Notes under the pieces: model-generated
Told to the model about the DNA's origin: nothing
What the model saw: only the letters and a program-made list of their open reading frames with translations
Database searches by the model: none
Assembly: GCF_029227915.1 (NCBI RefSeq)
Contig: NC_079884.1
Coordinates: 25,732,001-25,792,000, forward strand
Source of the DNA: Hydractinia symbiolongicarpus
Taxonomy: Eukaryota; Cnidaria; Hydrozoa; Anthoathecata; Hydractiniidae
Length of the DNA stretch: 60,000 bases
Direction: 5' to 3'
Part shown: positions 38,708 to 48,200 of the stretch, one piece after another
Layout of the letters: every line of letters starts with the position of its first letter
Numbering within the stretch: the stretch's first letter is position 1
Position numbers and translations under genes: made by a program

Positions 38708-39001
38708 GACTCATAGAAAGTGCTGCTCTTTTTTTATGGCAGGCATGATACGGCGTGGAATAACAAGCAGTAGCTACATAGTTTCAAAATGTTCACGCAA
38801 ACTCTTTTAAAAGTAAAAATAAAAACTTTGCAAATGCTTCCAATTTACAAAAGAAAGCTAGATAGCTATGCTAATGAAAAGTATCTTTAGAGGAAATTTG
38901 TCTAAATTTAGGCTCGTTAAAGCTTACCTTGCTATGGATCCTGTTTGTTGAAAATGCCTCAAGTTTCTGCAGCTACATAATTCACCACATACAGCTGCCA
39001 T
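18346..39001 (-). CDS. PTCD3: Mitochondrial small ribosomal subunit protein mS39 (PTCD3), PPR protein
   Basis: Pentatricopeptide-repeat protein of the mitoribosome small subunit. Exons in transcript order, all complement: 38928-39001, 32928-32989, 32570-32612, 32295-32340, 30232-30300, 29669-29764, 25481-25544, 25335-25400, 25180-25253, 24934-25023, 24800-24837, 24038-24128, 23007-23067, 22530-22612, 21987-22068, 21633-21731, 21470-21520, 20868-20954, 20279-20307, 20093-20193, 19935-20016, 19700-19790, 19471-19553, 19285-19349, 18510-18578, 18346-18387. Phases agree through about 612 codons. Matches to human PTCD3 recalled from memory: RLTVLKALSSTVGQ, STWRIDGYAEKLFAEL, RSKVTPNVVTYNALL, PSLGSYYYV. 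The Arg/Ser-rich N-terminus fits mitochondrial import. Exon 10 encodes a Ser run then EEE. The last exon is unsure: an in-frame stop sits right after 18346, or the phase-compatible 18063-18198 could add 44 residues. One join looks like GC-AG. Confidence 0.9.
19372..19432. repeat. CAAA-type microsatellite in an mS39 intron
   Basis: Runs of AAAC/CAAA units with interruptions between two short mS39 exons, explaining the repetitive open frame there. Confidence 0.8.
22142..22500. repeat. TTGAGGA-rich repeat element fragment in an mS39 intron
   Basis: Starts CAGGGTTCCCACAC, a terminus common in hAT-like elements, and contains repeated TTTGAGGAG / ATTTGAGAAG words through about 22490. No matching right terminus or target duplication was found, so its limits are approximate. 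Confidence 0.4.
23068..24037. other. mS39 intron without recognisable feature
   Basis: 970 bp of AT-rich intron. The open frames at 23365-23592 and 24199-24510 have no family likeness and no conserved counterpart in mS39. The neighbouring introns 24129-24799, 22613-23006, 20308-20867 and 20955-21469 are likewise featureless to my eye. Confidence 0.5.
26103..29318 (+). mobile_element. Non-LTR retrotransposon, near full length, with 10-bp target duplication
   Basis: Flanked by direct repeats ATGTCTCTCC at 26093-26102 and 29319-29328. The 3' end is a GAATGAATGAATGAAA-type short-repeat tail, as in RTE-like elements. Fragments of one frame-shifted polyprotein cover AP-type endonuclease (26141-27275; VGTLRGRVGEVVEMLERR, QKVRWKG, GGDFNGHVG), a linker, reverse transcriptase (27986-28506; ADLEKAFDRVPHKV, VHQGSVLSPLLF, HADDLVL) and a C-terminal region (28650-29294; YGSETWAVKQEDLDRLDRND, GRPRKTWQEV). 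Multiple frameshifts and stops make it inactive. It is antisense to the host gene mS39. The clade is not certain; the endonuclease recalls RTE/BovB-type elements. A second copy of the family lies at 1-1327. Confidence 0.92.
27986..28630 (+). pseudogene. Reverse transcriptase segment of the retrotransposon
   Basis: Carries the RT palm motifs in order: FADLEKAFDRVPHKV, GVHQGSVLSPLLF and LLHADDLVLIAES, where the usual Y/FADD box is HADD. It continues into a Cys-rich block CGVCRKGVGSNSIFCQTCKH, cut by a frameshift; the finger resumes in another frame with VCKRCKGEI near 28650-28680. The longest intact piece of the degenerate polyprotein. Confidence 0.85.
30301..32294. other. mS39 intron, 2.0 kb, no recognisable feature
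   Basis: AT-rich intron with a run of ten C at about 30851 and several poly-T/poly-A runs. I saw no coding likeness and no clear terminal repeats. Confidence 0.5.
33940..34330. repeat. Copies of a dispersed repeat with TAACACCCTCCTCCGTTATG
   Basis: The word TAACACCCTCC.TCGTTATGA appears at about 33979 and again at 34090, followed by GAAAGACTTTAAATA and TTGCACTTAAATTT. The same succession occurs at about 36010-36170, with a partial copy near 37810. The copies are in direct orientation. Function is unknown; these are probably remnants of one repeat family within intron 1 of mS39. Confidence 0.65.
35269..38378. mobile_element. 3.1-kb TIR element, TGTTCTGCCCA family, 4-bp target duplication
   Basis: Both ends begin TGTTCTGCCCAG when read inward. 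Both then carry CCTGTTTATAA, GTTTATGTACG or TTATGTACG, and CTGATTATGTT words. Flanking direct repeat AGCC at 35265-35268 and 38379-38382. Interior open frames (for example 35340-35552, with a CPDSDCGDRNMNAN stretch) do not match a transposase I know. It lies in intron 1 of mS39 and contains a later insertion at 36259-37545. It shares its termini with the shorter element at 39364-40119. Confidence 0.75.
36259..37545. mobile_element. CAG-terminus TIR element with 5-bp target duplication, nested
   Basis: The left end CAGCGCTTAAAATAA and the right end, reverse complemented, CAGTGCTTAAAATAA are flanked by TCTAG at 36254-36258 and 37546-37550. Subterminal CCGGTCA / TGACCG words repeat on both sides. 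No intact protein is encoded. CAG-type ends with a 5-bp duplication would suit the hAT5 group, but without a transposase this is a suggestion. Confidence 0.8.
38619..38704. repeat. Short CCCTAA run and TA microsatellite
   Basis: AACCCTAACCCTAACT (about 38622-38637) is two to three telomere-like units, followed by a (TA)n run at about 38676-38704. Both are in intron 1 of mS39, close to its first exon. Probably chance or repeat-derived. Confidence 0.7.
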
Positions 39002-39363
39002 CTTGTTTTTTGAAACACATGGTATAGCCTACATGCAGGTATATTCCAGTCCGTAACTACAACTAACCTTTCCATATATGTACAATAAACTGACCTGTAC
39101 GTAGTTGCAAACTATGGTAGTTGTTTACCTTTTTGTGCGAGACATTTTGTAGCTAGCCAGATGCTGGTTAGGAGCAGTCTTTTCCTCTGTTCGTCAGTTA
39201 GTACCTTTCCTAATCACCCTTTATAAGACGCCAAGTAGAATGGCTAAAATAAACATAGCTATTTATATAGCTATGGATATAACCATAATTAGATTGGTGG
39301 CCAGTAAAGCCAGTTTCAGGGTAACATATTTTAGCTAAGCTAGCTATAGCTAGCTAGCTATAG

Positions 39364-40119
39364 TGTTCTGCCCAATCTTGGAATGCGCCCCGTCTTAAGA
39401 CTGGCCAGGCCAATCTTCCGACAGTGACAAATGGGTGGCCAGTCTTAAGACTGGAATGCCCAATCTATGGACGTACATGCCCAATCTTAGAACAATTGTG
39501 GAAGACAAACAGAACAATAAAATTTTTAGAATTTACCTCTTAATAGGAACTTTAAATTGAAACTTTCTTGGAAAATCAAAAGCCAAAAATTTATATATAC
39601 CATGTATTTTATGTATAAAAAATTGAAACTACTCAACCATTTTAGCATAGTCTATAAAGTTTTTCTTCTATATACTATGATATTACATCTAGCTAACTAA
39701 TAATATGGTTGAATACGATTTTTCTGATACTTCATAAATATAAACATTTTATTTTTAAAATTTAGCCACTACTACAAGCTGTGTATAAATGCTAAATGTA
39801 TAACACATGCTCTACCAGCTACCTAGCTAGCTAGCTACGATTTTCACTCTACTGTGTCCAAAAACAGGCCGGGTCAATTCAACAGTACCCAAAATATGAT
39901 GTTTTAATGTGCCTAAGAATGTTTGTTGGGAGTCGCAAAAAACAGAGCTCGTGTGGTGCATCCCTTCCTTAAAATCTAAACGGCGCCAAAGGTGGGCCTA
40001 ACATGGTCTTTTGCCCAATCTTGTAACGCCCTGCCCAGTCTTAAGACTGGCCGGCCAGTCTTAAGACTGAGCAATTTTATGTCCAAAGATTGGGCAGCGT
40101 CCTAAGATTGGGCAGAACA
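39364..40119. mobile_element. 756-bp MITE of the TGTTCTGCCCA family
   Basis: The termini TGTTCTGCCCAATCTT are inverted at both ends and flanked by ATAG at 39360-39363 and 40120-40123. Subterminal regions repeat the perfect 16-bp palindrome CCAGTCTTAAGACTGG (39439-39454, 40035-40050, a variant at 40055) and TGCCCAATCTT on both strands. Non-coding. Located just upstream of the mS39 start codon, in the mS39/NPHP4 intergenic region. Confidence 0.85.
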
Positions 40120-40699
40120 ATAGCATCTAGCTAGTTGTTTTAGGCAACACGTTGTAAACAAACTGCGCAATATGTAACCTAAATAGCTTATTAAAAATTG
40201 TAAAGGTTCCCCAAATACGTTTGACAAGACTTTTGCAATGATTTTTTGAAGGAAATTACATCGCAATTTTTTGTCCTGGAAATATTTCCAAAAAAATGCG
40301 AGATTGCCAACTAAGATTTGTGCAACCAGTAGGGTTAGCTTGCTAATCAAAGTAGCACATAACCTGCAGTTCTCATAACTCATGCAACTAAGTATATGCA
40401 CAAATATAGCTAGCTAGCTACAGTATGGTGGCTGAGAACTGGCACACAAAAAAAACACTGTTTAATTGCGTTTTTAACTCATTTTACTTTTAATTCATTT
40501 TTTCTTTTATTTTTTTAAATTTCAATTCATTTACTTTCAATAATTTTTGTTGTTATTTTTTTAAAAAAATTCATTAATTCATTTTTATAATTCATTTTTT
40601 TTATTTTTTCATTTTTTTTTATTTCAATTTATTATACTTTTACCTTTTTTTCTGTTTTTAAAAACGTTTTTATTTGAAAATTTTAAAATTGATTTGTCG

Positions 40700-42057
40700 C
40701 TTGGCTGAGAGCTGCCATAGTATTCCACAATGCATTTTGACTACATTAACACATGCGCAAGTAAAAACAAGGGCATAGAAACCAGCCCAGTAGTAAAGTT
40801 TACAACACATGCGCACGGGGAAGGTAATTCAAAATACTAACTCCAGACGCAAGAGGTAGCAAAAAAAAGAAAATCCAGGTAAATCTATTTTATGACAATG
40901 TATTGAAATGCGTAGTTTGTGTAAGCACCAGGTTGCTTAGTGAATAAAGGTTCAAATTCCCTCTTTTTCATAAGCACATGTAAGGATTTCATTGGTCAAA
41001 CATTTAGACGAGAATTGTTCTTAGTTCTCCTCTCATTTTATATGGAAAACCGTGTATTAATCATAAGTTAAAAATTCTTCTCTTTGCGGCAAAACTATAA
41101 TTTGGATAGCAATTTGTAAAGTGAGTAATTAAAAGATAGTTATAGAAGATGCTATCGTACAAATAAATGAGATCTTTTATAACAAAGAAACTGGCTTCCT
41201 ATTGTCCTTTTCAGCTGCTATTACAGGTTTTAATCTTTCTACTAACATCTGTTTGTTTTATATAGAGACGCAAGTAACCTGACCATTGTCTTGTGTATGT
41301 CGGCAAAAACTACCCATGGAAGTTACCCAAAATTCTTTATTAACAGTGTAAAACCCTTTTATCAAAACACAGGTTTGTACTATATTATGACAATTTTTAT
41401 GCTTCCCTTATTTAGAATGACTGATTTTAAAGTTTTCCGAAAAGCCGTTGCTGCAAAGAGAACTAAACCAACCACGTCAGCTGGAAAGGACAAGTTTTGC
41501 AATAAAATTAAAGAAATTTTGGATAGACAAGAAATTGTAGTGCAAAGACTAACGAGTGCAAGGGAACGAGCCAAAGTATTTAAGGATAGGTCCGCAGGAA
41601 TTAATCTCCTATGACCACGAGTTACGATTGAAAAATTACAAAGCATGTTTTTAATTTTTCCGCATAGCTCTAACAATGCAATCAGGTCTTGATTTTGTGG
41701 AAGATGATTTCCTGATCATTGAAAAAAAAACAGGAGAAAGAAGCGAAGAAATTCAGCGAAGCCTACAAATACGTTATAGAAAAAATACGGTGGTGAACTG
41801 TTTGTATTGTGTGTTGTTACATGTAAAATATATTAACAGATACGCCACTCCTGAAATAGCGTCTAAGTAAGGTTGGGACTAAGCACAAAGTTACGTTCGT
41901 GTCTAACAATACAGGAGCTTATGAAAATATAGAAACCAGGTGTACCTGCTAATGACAATAAAGCAACAAGATGTCTAACACTACATGTCCTTATGACAAT
42001 ATAGAAACCAGGTGTTTGAATTGCACTATGGTATACTATAGCAGCTCTCGGCCAAGC
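40700..42057. mobile_element. Inner inverted-repeat segment with GGCTGAGAGCTGCCATAGTA termini
   Basis: The left terminus CTTGGCTGAGAGCTGCCATA, continuing GTATTCCACAATGCA, is mirrored at the right (reverse complement CTTGGCCGAGAGCTGCTATA, continuing GTATACCATAGTGCA). Its ends resemble those of the surrounding 40416-44633 element. Open frames at 41291-41614 and 41676-41870 (with DKFCNKIKEILDRQEIVVQR) might be remnants of an element protein, but I do not recognise it. A two-copy direct repeat of about 90 bp (TATAGAAACCAGGTGT) lies at about 41900-42015. Confidence 0.55.
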
Positions 42058-42144
42058 CGGGTTTTAAAATTTAATTCTTAAACTCAATTTATTTTTTTAA
42101 ATTAAAACCTTAAGTAAATGCAAAACAAGTTTAAATTAACATTA

Positions 42145-43186
42145 AGGGACCGTCCTGAAATGTTCGTACGTAGTTCGTATAATTTGTATCAAAAACTTCG
42201 CATCAATTTATTAAATCTTTCGTATGATTTTATTTTTAATACAAACTTTTTCGTATCATCAAAATTACAAGTTCGTATTAAGTTTGTACCATTTAAAATA
42301 AACTTTGTATGTAGTTCGTATCATTTTTAAAGAAGTTTGTATAATAATTTGCTAATACGAAGTTTATATTCTTTATATTGAATTTTTTTCAACAATTATA
42401 AAGTTCGTTTTGTTTTACGAACTTCGTTTATTTTAATTGGATTTATTATTATTTAAGATCTTTAGGGCTTGTCTCCTTGGCATCGTAGAAAGCTAAGAGA
42501 TCACCGTAGATCGTTTAAAAATTATAAAAACAGGATCGTAGAAAACGAAAAGATTGCCATAGATCGTTTAAAAATCATAAAAACGGGATCGTTGGAAACA
42601 AAAAGATGGCCATAGATCGTTTAAAAATCATGAAAACAGGATCGTAGGAAACGAAAAGATCGCCATAGATCGTTTAAAAATCATGAAAACAGGATCATAG
42701 AAAACGAAAAGATCACCGTAGATCGTTTAAAAATCATGAAAACGGGATCATAGAAAACGAAAAGATCACCGTAGATCGTTTAAAAATCATAAAAACGGCA
42801 TCGTAGAAAACAAAAAGATTGCCGTAGATTGTGTAGATAGATGCAATTTTGCTAGTCCTTTCAAAGTCAACCTTGTATATTTGACTTCTTTTATTTCTGG
42901 TTTTGTGTAAAGTTCGTATTATTTCTTTTCGTATTTTTAAAAAAGCCGTTTAATTCTTTTGTTTCTGGTTTCGTATTGAAACTTCGTTCAAATTTCGTAT
43001 TATTTCATTTTGTATGATAAAAAAACTTCGTTTAAGTTTGTATCATATTTAAAAAGTTCGTATAAACTTTGTTTACATTTTTTATTTTAAACGAAGCACT
43101 TTGTATGACATTCGTTTAACAAAACAAAGTACTTTCGTATAATTATACGAAAAAAACATATGAACATTTTGAGATGATCCGTAAAT
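42145..43186. mobile_element. Foldback-like element with TTCGTAT-rich arms
   Basis: The left end GGGACCGTCCTGAAATGTTC, then GTA, mirrors the right end (reverse complement CGGATCATCTCAAAATGTTC, then ATA). Both arms are made of iterated TTCGTAT, TTTGTAT and ACTTCGTTT words, about 280 bp on each side. The centre holds a 53-bp tandem array (42478-42837). Non-coding. AAATTAA occurs on both sides near the ends, but the target duplication is not certain. Confidence 0.7.
42478..42837. repeat. Seven-copy 53-bp tandem repeat
   Basis: The unit runs GGATCGTAGAAAACGAAAAG, then ATCGCCRTAGATCGTTTAAA, then AATCATGAAAACG. Six nearly full copies and one partial copy follow each other with a few substitutions each. 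TCGTTTAAAAATCAT is kept in nearly all copies, and GATCGT recurs twice per unit. It forms the core of the foldback element. Confidence 0.9.
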
Positions 43187-43341
43187 TAAAAACAAAATAA
43201 AAAAAGGATAAAAGCTGCTGGTTTTTTAAGCAAAGTGAAATAAATTAAAATAGAAAAAGCAAATTAAATTAAAAGTAGAAGTAAAATAAAAGTTAATAAA
43301 AAACAAAAATTAAATAAATTTATAAATAAATAAATCAATTA

Positions 43342-44569
43342 CAGGCGTTGCCATGAGTCGCGAGCAATTGCTCGCGCCCGCGTAGTGCTCGCGTAAATGC
43401 TCGTTACTCGAGCATTCTATTGCTCGCGTAAAAATTAACATTTTGAGATAAGTGTAAACATTTTTCTCAAGAATTGATTGGTCTTTTAAGTGAAACTGAA
43501 AAGATATTTGGTTTGATTATTTTTCACCCATTGTACAACAGTTCATTCGCCATTTTATAATACACTTGCGATACGGGCATTAAGGTTAATCTTTGTTGTG
43601 CATTTATTTTGCAGTATAAAAGTGGGGGACGTTTTTAATCGTGAACCCAAAACACGATGATCGAGCGTCTACTGGTATAGCGACTCTCTCAATCTTAACT
43701 TCCTTTTCTACATGTCCAAAATGGTATTTAATGGTTATTTTTCAGGTCATAACAAGCAAATAGGAAAAAATATGCTTCGTTTTCATTCTTTATCCGCATG
43801 GTTTAAATAAAACTAATAAATAAAATCTCTTCCTAAGGTACACGTCAGGTACATAAAATTTATACAGATAAAGAAATTATACCGCATGTGGGTTTCGTTT
43901 TTAAAATTGTTAGAATAACAGTTGCGGCATAAAGAAAATAATCCATTAAATTTGGACCTGCTATGGTTTCCAATTGTTTCATCAAATGAAGAAATTATCT
44001 ACAATTAAATCCATGATAAATTGTCTGTTCCGCCTGTTAGTGCAGTTTTGCAGACTTGCGTCATCCGTGCTCCGTCGGCGTTCACCTCCGCATTAGTTAA
44101 GAACCACATGGCTGGATTTCTTATGTAAGACCTGGTTACCAACGACGAAGGGGCCGGGCAAAAGAGATTTATGTCTACGTAGTTTTTTAACTAAGTCAAG
44201 AGTTGGTGAATTAGCTAGGATGGTCAGGTTGGCTATGAATAGGCTTGCTTGTTGATTTAAAGGACCAGGACTATTCAATAATTCTGAGATCTGAAAGTGT
44301 TCGACCAAGACAGAAATCTAATGGACGTTTTAACCGACGAAAGTTCAAAACGAGCTACGGACATGTCCGACCAAACTGGAAATGTGGCGGACGTTTTAAT
44401 CACACCCACAAAACGATTTAGGTGTGTGCCAAGACGCACGTCTCTCCTGAAAAAGAGACTAAATGTAAAGTTTTTTTAGCGAAAAATATGGCGAGCAAAA
44501 TTGCGCGCGTAGACACTCTGACGCAAGCAATTAATTGCTCGGGAGGTTATTTGCTCATGGCAAGGCCTG
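43342..44569. mobile_element. 1.2-kb CAGGC-terminus TIR element with 5-bp target duplication
   Basis: The left end CAGGCGTTGCCATGAG and the right end, reverse complemented, CAGGCCTTGCCATGAG are flanked by AATTA at 43337-43341 and 44570-44574. Subterminal GAGCAATTGCTCGCG-type palindromes occur on both sides. Open frames at 44297-44733 look accidental. Duplication length and CAG start match the element at 36259-37545, though the sequences differ. Confidence 0.8.
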
Positions 44570-44633
44570 AATTAAAAATGCAATTAAACAGAGTTTTTTT
44601 CGTGTGGCAGTTCTCGGCCATCATGCTACAGCT

Positions 44634-45247
44634 AAAAAAAGATAATAAGCACGTAAGCTTATTCACAAATTTGTTTATAAACCCGGTTAAAAAAATTAGC
44701 CTTAGAAAGCTGGAATATCAGCAACACAGCTGAAAAAAATAAAGTCAAAAGATAGTAACCCATGTAATAGTTTTTGGTTAAATATATAATATAATACGAA
44801 GTAGTAGATGTGTTTATTTTTTTTTTCAAGTCGCTTAAATTTCCTTTGAAGTCGCCCAAAAATATTTGTCAACTGTCTAGACGTTATGGCACAACGTCAT
44901 GCATTTAGACTGACATCAATTCATTAAATAAGAATAGTGAAGCTATTGCATTGGGCTTTTGAGTTTAAGGCTACATAACTTGAAAGGGGGGGATAACTGA
45001 CATCATTTCCTGTGTGGGTAACTAGGGACTGTCTGGGACCAAATTAGTACATAATACATAACATTTTGTCAAGGTCACATGACCCAATCAATTCTTAACA
45101 GCATTTTAAGCTCTACACAATAACAAGAAGGAATTTTGGCAGGCCCTTGCCTCCTTTCCATTGTTCTTCTGCCAAGTGGATTTTTTCACTGGGCTTTATG
45201 GACTAGTTATTTATAATGTTTAGTAATATAACGAAGAATGAAATTGT
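44634..45247. other. Presumed promoter/5'UTR region of NPHP4
   Basis: Unique-looking AT-rich sequence between the last intergenic transposon and the NPHP4 start codon. I see no element I would name. It is the only non-repetitive stretch of note on the NPHP4 side of the intergenic region. Confidence 0.4.
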
Positions 45248-48200
45248 ATGTTGGTGATGTCTGATGATGAGATTGAAGAGTCTTGGACAGAATTTTTCGA
45301 AAACAATCATGTGATACCACCCCACCATTCAAGAGGTTCTCAAAATAACAAGGGAGCTCAAATCTTTCCATTTTGTCTTAATCTAAAGAGTTTAGAGCTG
45401 TCATTTGCAAGTAAAGTAAGTTTCGATTTTTTATTTTTTTATTTTTGGTATCTCATGTGACAGACTTGTACCAAACTATCACTTGTGCAATATTATTATG
45501 GTCTCATTTTTACAATTGCTTTTATGGATTAAAACATTGCACAATACAATTTGTTGCTGTAATTTCCAAGTCCCTTTTAGGAGCTAAAGTAAACTATAAC
45601 TGTAAGGTTTTTTTCAAACTTATTTAGGCTGTTTACACTAGGAGTAATCTCTAGCTAAAACTGCGAAAAAAAGCAAATGAAAAAATTGACATTATTCCTT
45701 ACAACATCAATCTAATACATATTAAATGCAATTAAATTTATAAATCCTAAATTAACACAGTCTTCCGTATTTCTAGACTGAAAGTGATTTTCAACTGCAG
45801 TTAACTTTTTATGATGCAGCTAATCATTGTTTCTTTGGAAGTACATGGATTGGTGCCATTGTTAAATCACAGATTAACTCGAATGGAGTTCACGTTTTAT
45901 CACTGAATGAAGTATGGGATTTTTTAATAATTCAGCCTATTGCATGTTCTTTCTTCATGATATTTCATCATACTGAATCTAAAATGTGTAATGCGCTCAT
46001 TATACATTTGCAAGGAAGCATTACATGCAAGTGGCTTTTGCTAAAGAATTGCATTTTCTTACGAACATTTACACCATTATGAATTTCATTTAGCCGCTAT
46101 ATTTCCACACATCTGTGAATGATTACACTACATTTGCTGTTGTGGAGTTAGTAAATACAAGTGAGTATATTTTTTTAAGAAAAAGCTGTACTGCATATAT
46201 ATATGCAACTTTTGGATACATATGCAGCTCTGAAGTTGCAGCTCTTGCATGCATACGCAACGTTTGGATATACATAAGCCCTTTAATTTCAGTAATGGCA
46301 CTCGGCAAAGCCTTTGCTGAAGGCATTTTGTTTGACTATAGGTTTGACCATAGGTACATTTGCCAGTGTAAATCACTCAAATGCTGATGTTAATGTTGTT
46401 TGATGATCTAACTTAGGAGGGTTTGATAATTTGACTGATAAAAAATTTACTAATAAAAAACGCCACACCGTTTAACTTTGAGAAGCAATGTATAAATAAT
46501 AGGAATGTTGTATATGTAGGTCTCTAAAATTAGGTATTTTAATGCATATGCGTACAAAAGAGAGGAATTAAAGAGTTGTGGTTAATAACATTTATTTCAG
46601 ATGACAATGATTTTCCTTCCATGATTTTTTCATATTCATTTTACATCCTTATGTATTTTTATGTTATGAACTGTGCAATAATTGCATGTGTGCATGAAAA
46701 TTCTTGAGTTATATAATTCATTTCATATTTTTTAGCTGGTAATGTATTTGAAAGTGTTGGTTGGGCATGGATTCGTGTATTTTCACAGTACGAATCTTTA
46801 ACTGACACTGGCGAAACTGCTCTCCCACAGAACAAGAGGTTTGTTAGTTTTTGAAGAGTAATTGTTATTTATATATTCAAAAGTTGTAAATTATGTAAAT
46901 GTGGTGATACCAAACTCCATTTGTTGAATTCAACAATTATATGTCATACAAAAATTGTATCTTTTTGGCATGCTCAGTCTTGTTAAATATGGTTTTTAAA
47001 AATTTGAACTGATTCAACTGCTTAAAATAATTTGAAAGGTCTTGCACACGTGACGTTATTAGTCTTTCTTTTTTGAAATTTGTGGCAAAAAACCATCTTT
47101 ACTCGTTTTTTTGGAAATAAAGATGAAAATTTCTTCTTGTGTATTTCTTGGCAGGTTTCTCTTTAATTAAATCAAATTTGATTAATGAAATCATGCTTTA
47201 ATATTACTATTTTTAGGGTGGAATTTTACCATGGATCCCCAATGGCGTTGTTGCATATTCCTGAACCTGTTGAAGGTTGTTAAATCAGTTTTATTTCTAA
47301 CTGATTATGTTTTTGAATAAACCCCCTCCTTTTTCCCAATTTTTTTCAAAAATGTGAAGTCTTTAATTGTATTAATTAATACACCTATTTAACATTACGC
47401 GCGCCATTATTATTCCGCGCTAGGGAAGGGAACTGGGTTCTAAGAAGGGGTGCCTGATAAAATCTTCCTTGTGTTCTTCTTAGTTAAACTTGATGAAAAC
47501 GAAGTATAAACAACACGCTTACATTTATCTATCTGCACAAAATCTTTTATTTCAAGAATTATTTATCATGCCAAGTGTAAACTGTGCTGTTATTGGCTGT
47601 TTTAATAGCACTAAGAAGCTGCGAAAATGGAAGAAGGAACGATGTGAAATTCACGAAGTTAACCATGAAGAATGTTCATGTCAGCGACCGTTTAGTTTGT
47701 ATTGCTTTCCAAGCGTCCTTAGAAATAACGAACAGAGACAGCGTTGGATAAAAGCTATGAGAAGAATTAACCCAGATAAAAGTGATTGGGTACCAAAACA
47801 AAGTGACAGGGTATGCTCTGTTCATTTTGTTGATGGAACACCTTCCCAAAAGTATCCAGACCCAACACTAGAATTGGGGTACGACACTCCTGTTACTAAA
47901 AAACCTAGGAGGGAACTATTTCGACATTCTCTGGAAAAGTCATCTCTTGATTCAGAAGATGTTCCCAGCAATGAAGCCCAAGAAGAGGAACCTTGTTGCT
48001 CAAATATTTCTGACGCATCAGGATTTTTTTCACCGACAATACCAGACCACTCTTACACTATTTCTTCACCGCCTACATGTGAATCATGCAAAGACAAGAG
48101 CGAAATGATCAAATCTTTGGTCAGTAAAGTGAACTCCTTAACTGTACAAGTAAAGAAGTATAGAGGCAAAGCCTTTGAAATTGTTAAAAATACAACAATG

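Larger units (their letters stand above)
40416..44633. mobile_element. 4.2-kb outer inverted-repeat element with nested insertions
   Basis: The left end AGCTACAGTATGGTGGCTGA, continuing GAACTGGCAC, pairs with the reverse complement of the right end, AGCTGTAGCATGATGGCCGA, continuing GAACTGCCAC. The arms go on with matching TGTTTAATTGC.TTTTTAA.TC for about 60 bp in all. T-rich sequence after the left arm and A-rich sequence at 43190-43340 also complement each other. No flanking duplication is obvious. It encloses the inner inverted repeat 40700-42057, the foldback element 42145-43186 and the element 43342-44569. No recognisable transposase. Confidence 0.65.

Noticed and set aside
42478-42837. 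CRISPR-like array (repeats of regular length)
   Set aside because: Units are contiguous 53-mers with no unique spacers, in an animal genome and inside a foldback element.
47490-47567. Upstream Met as start of the transposase
   Set aside because: THAP domains begin at MPxxC, which is the Met at 47568; the extra 26 residues overlap the subterminal repeat.
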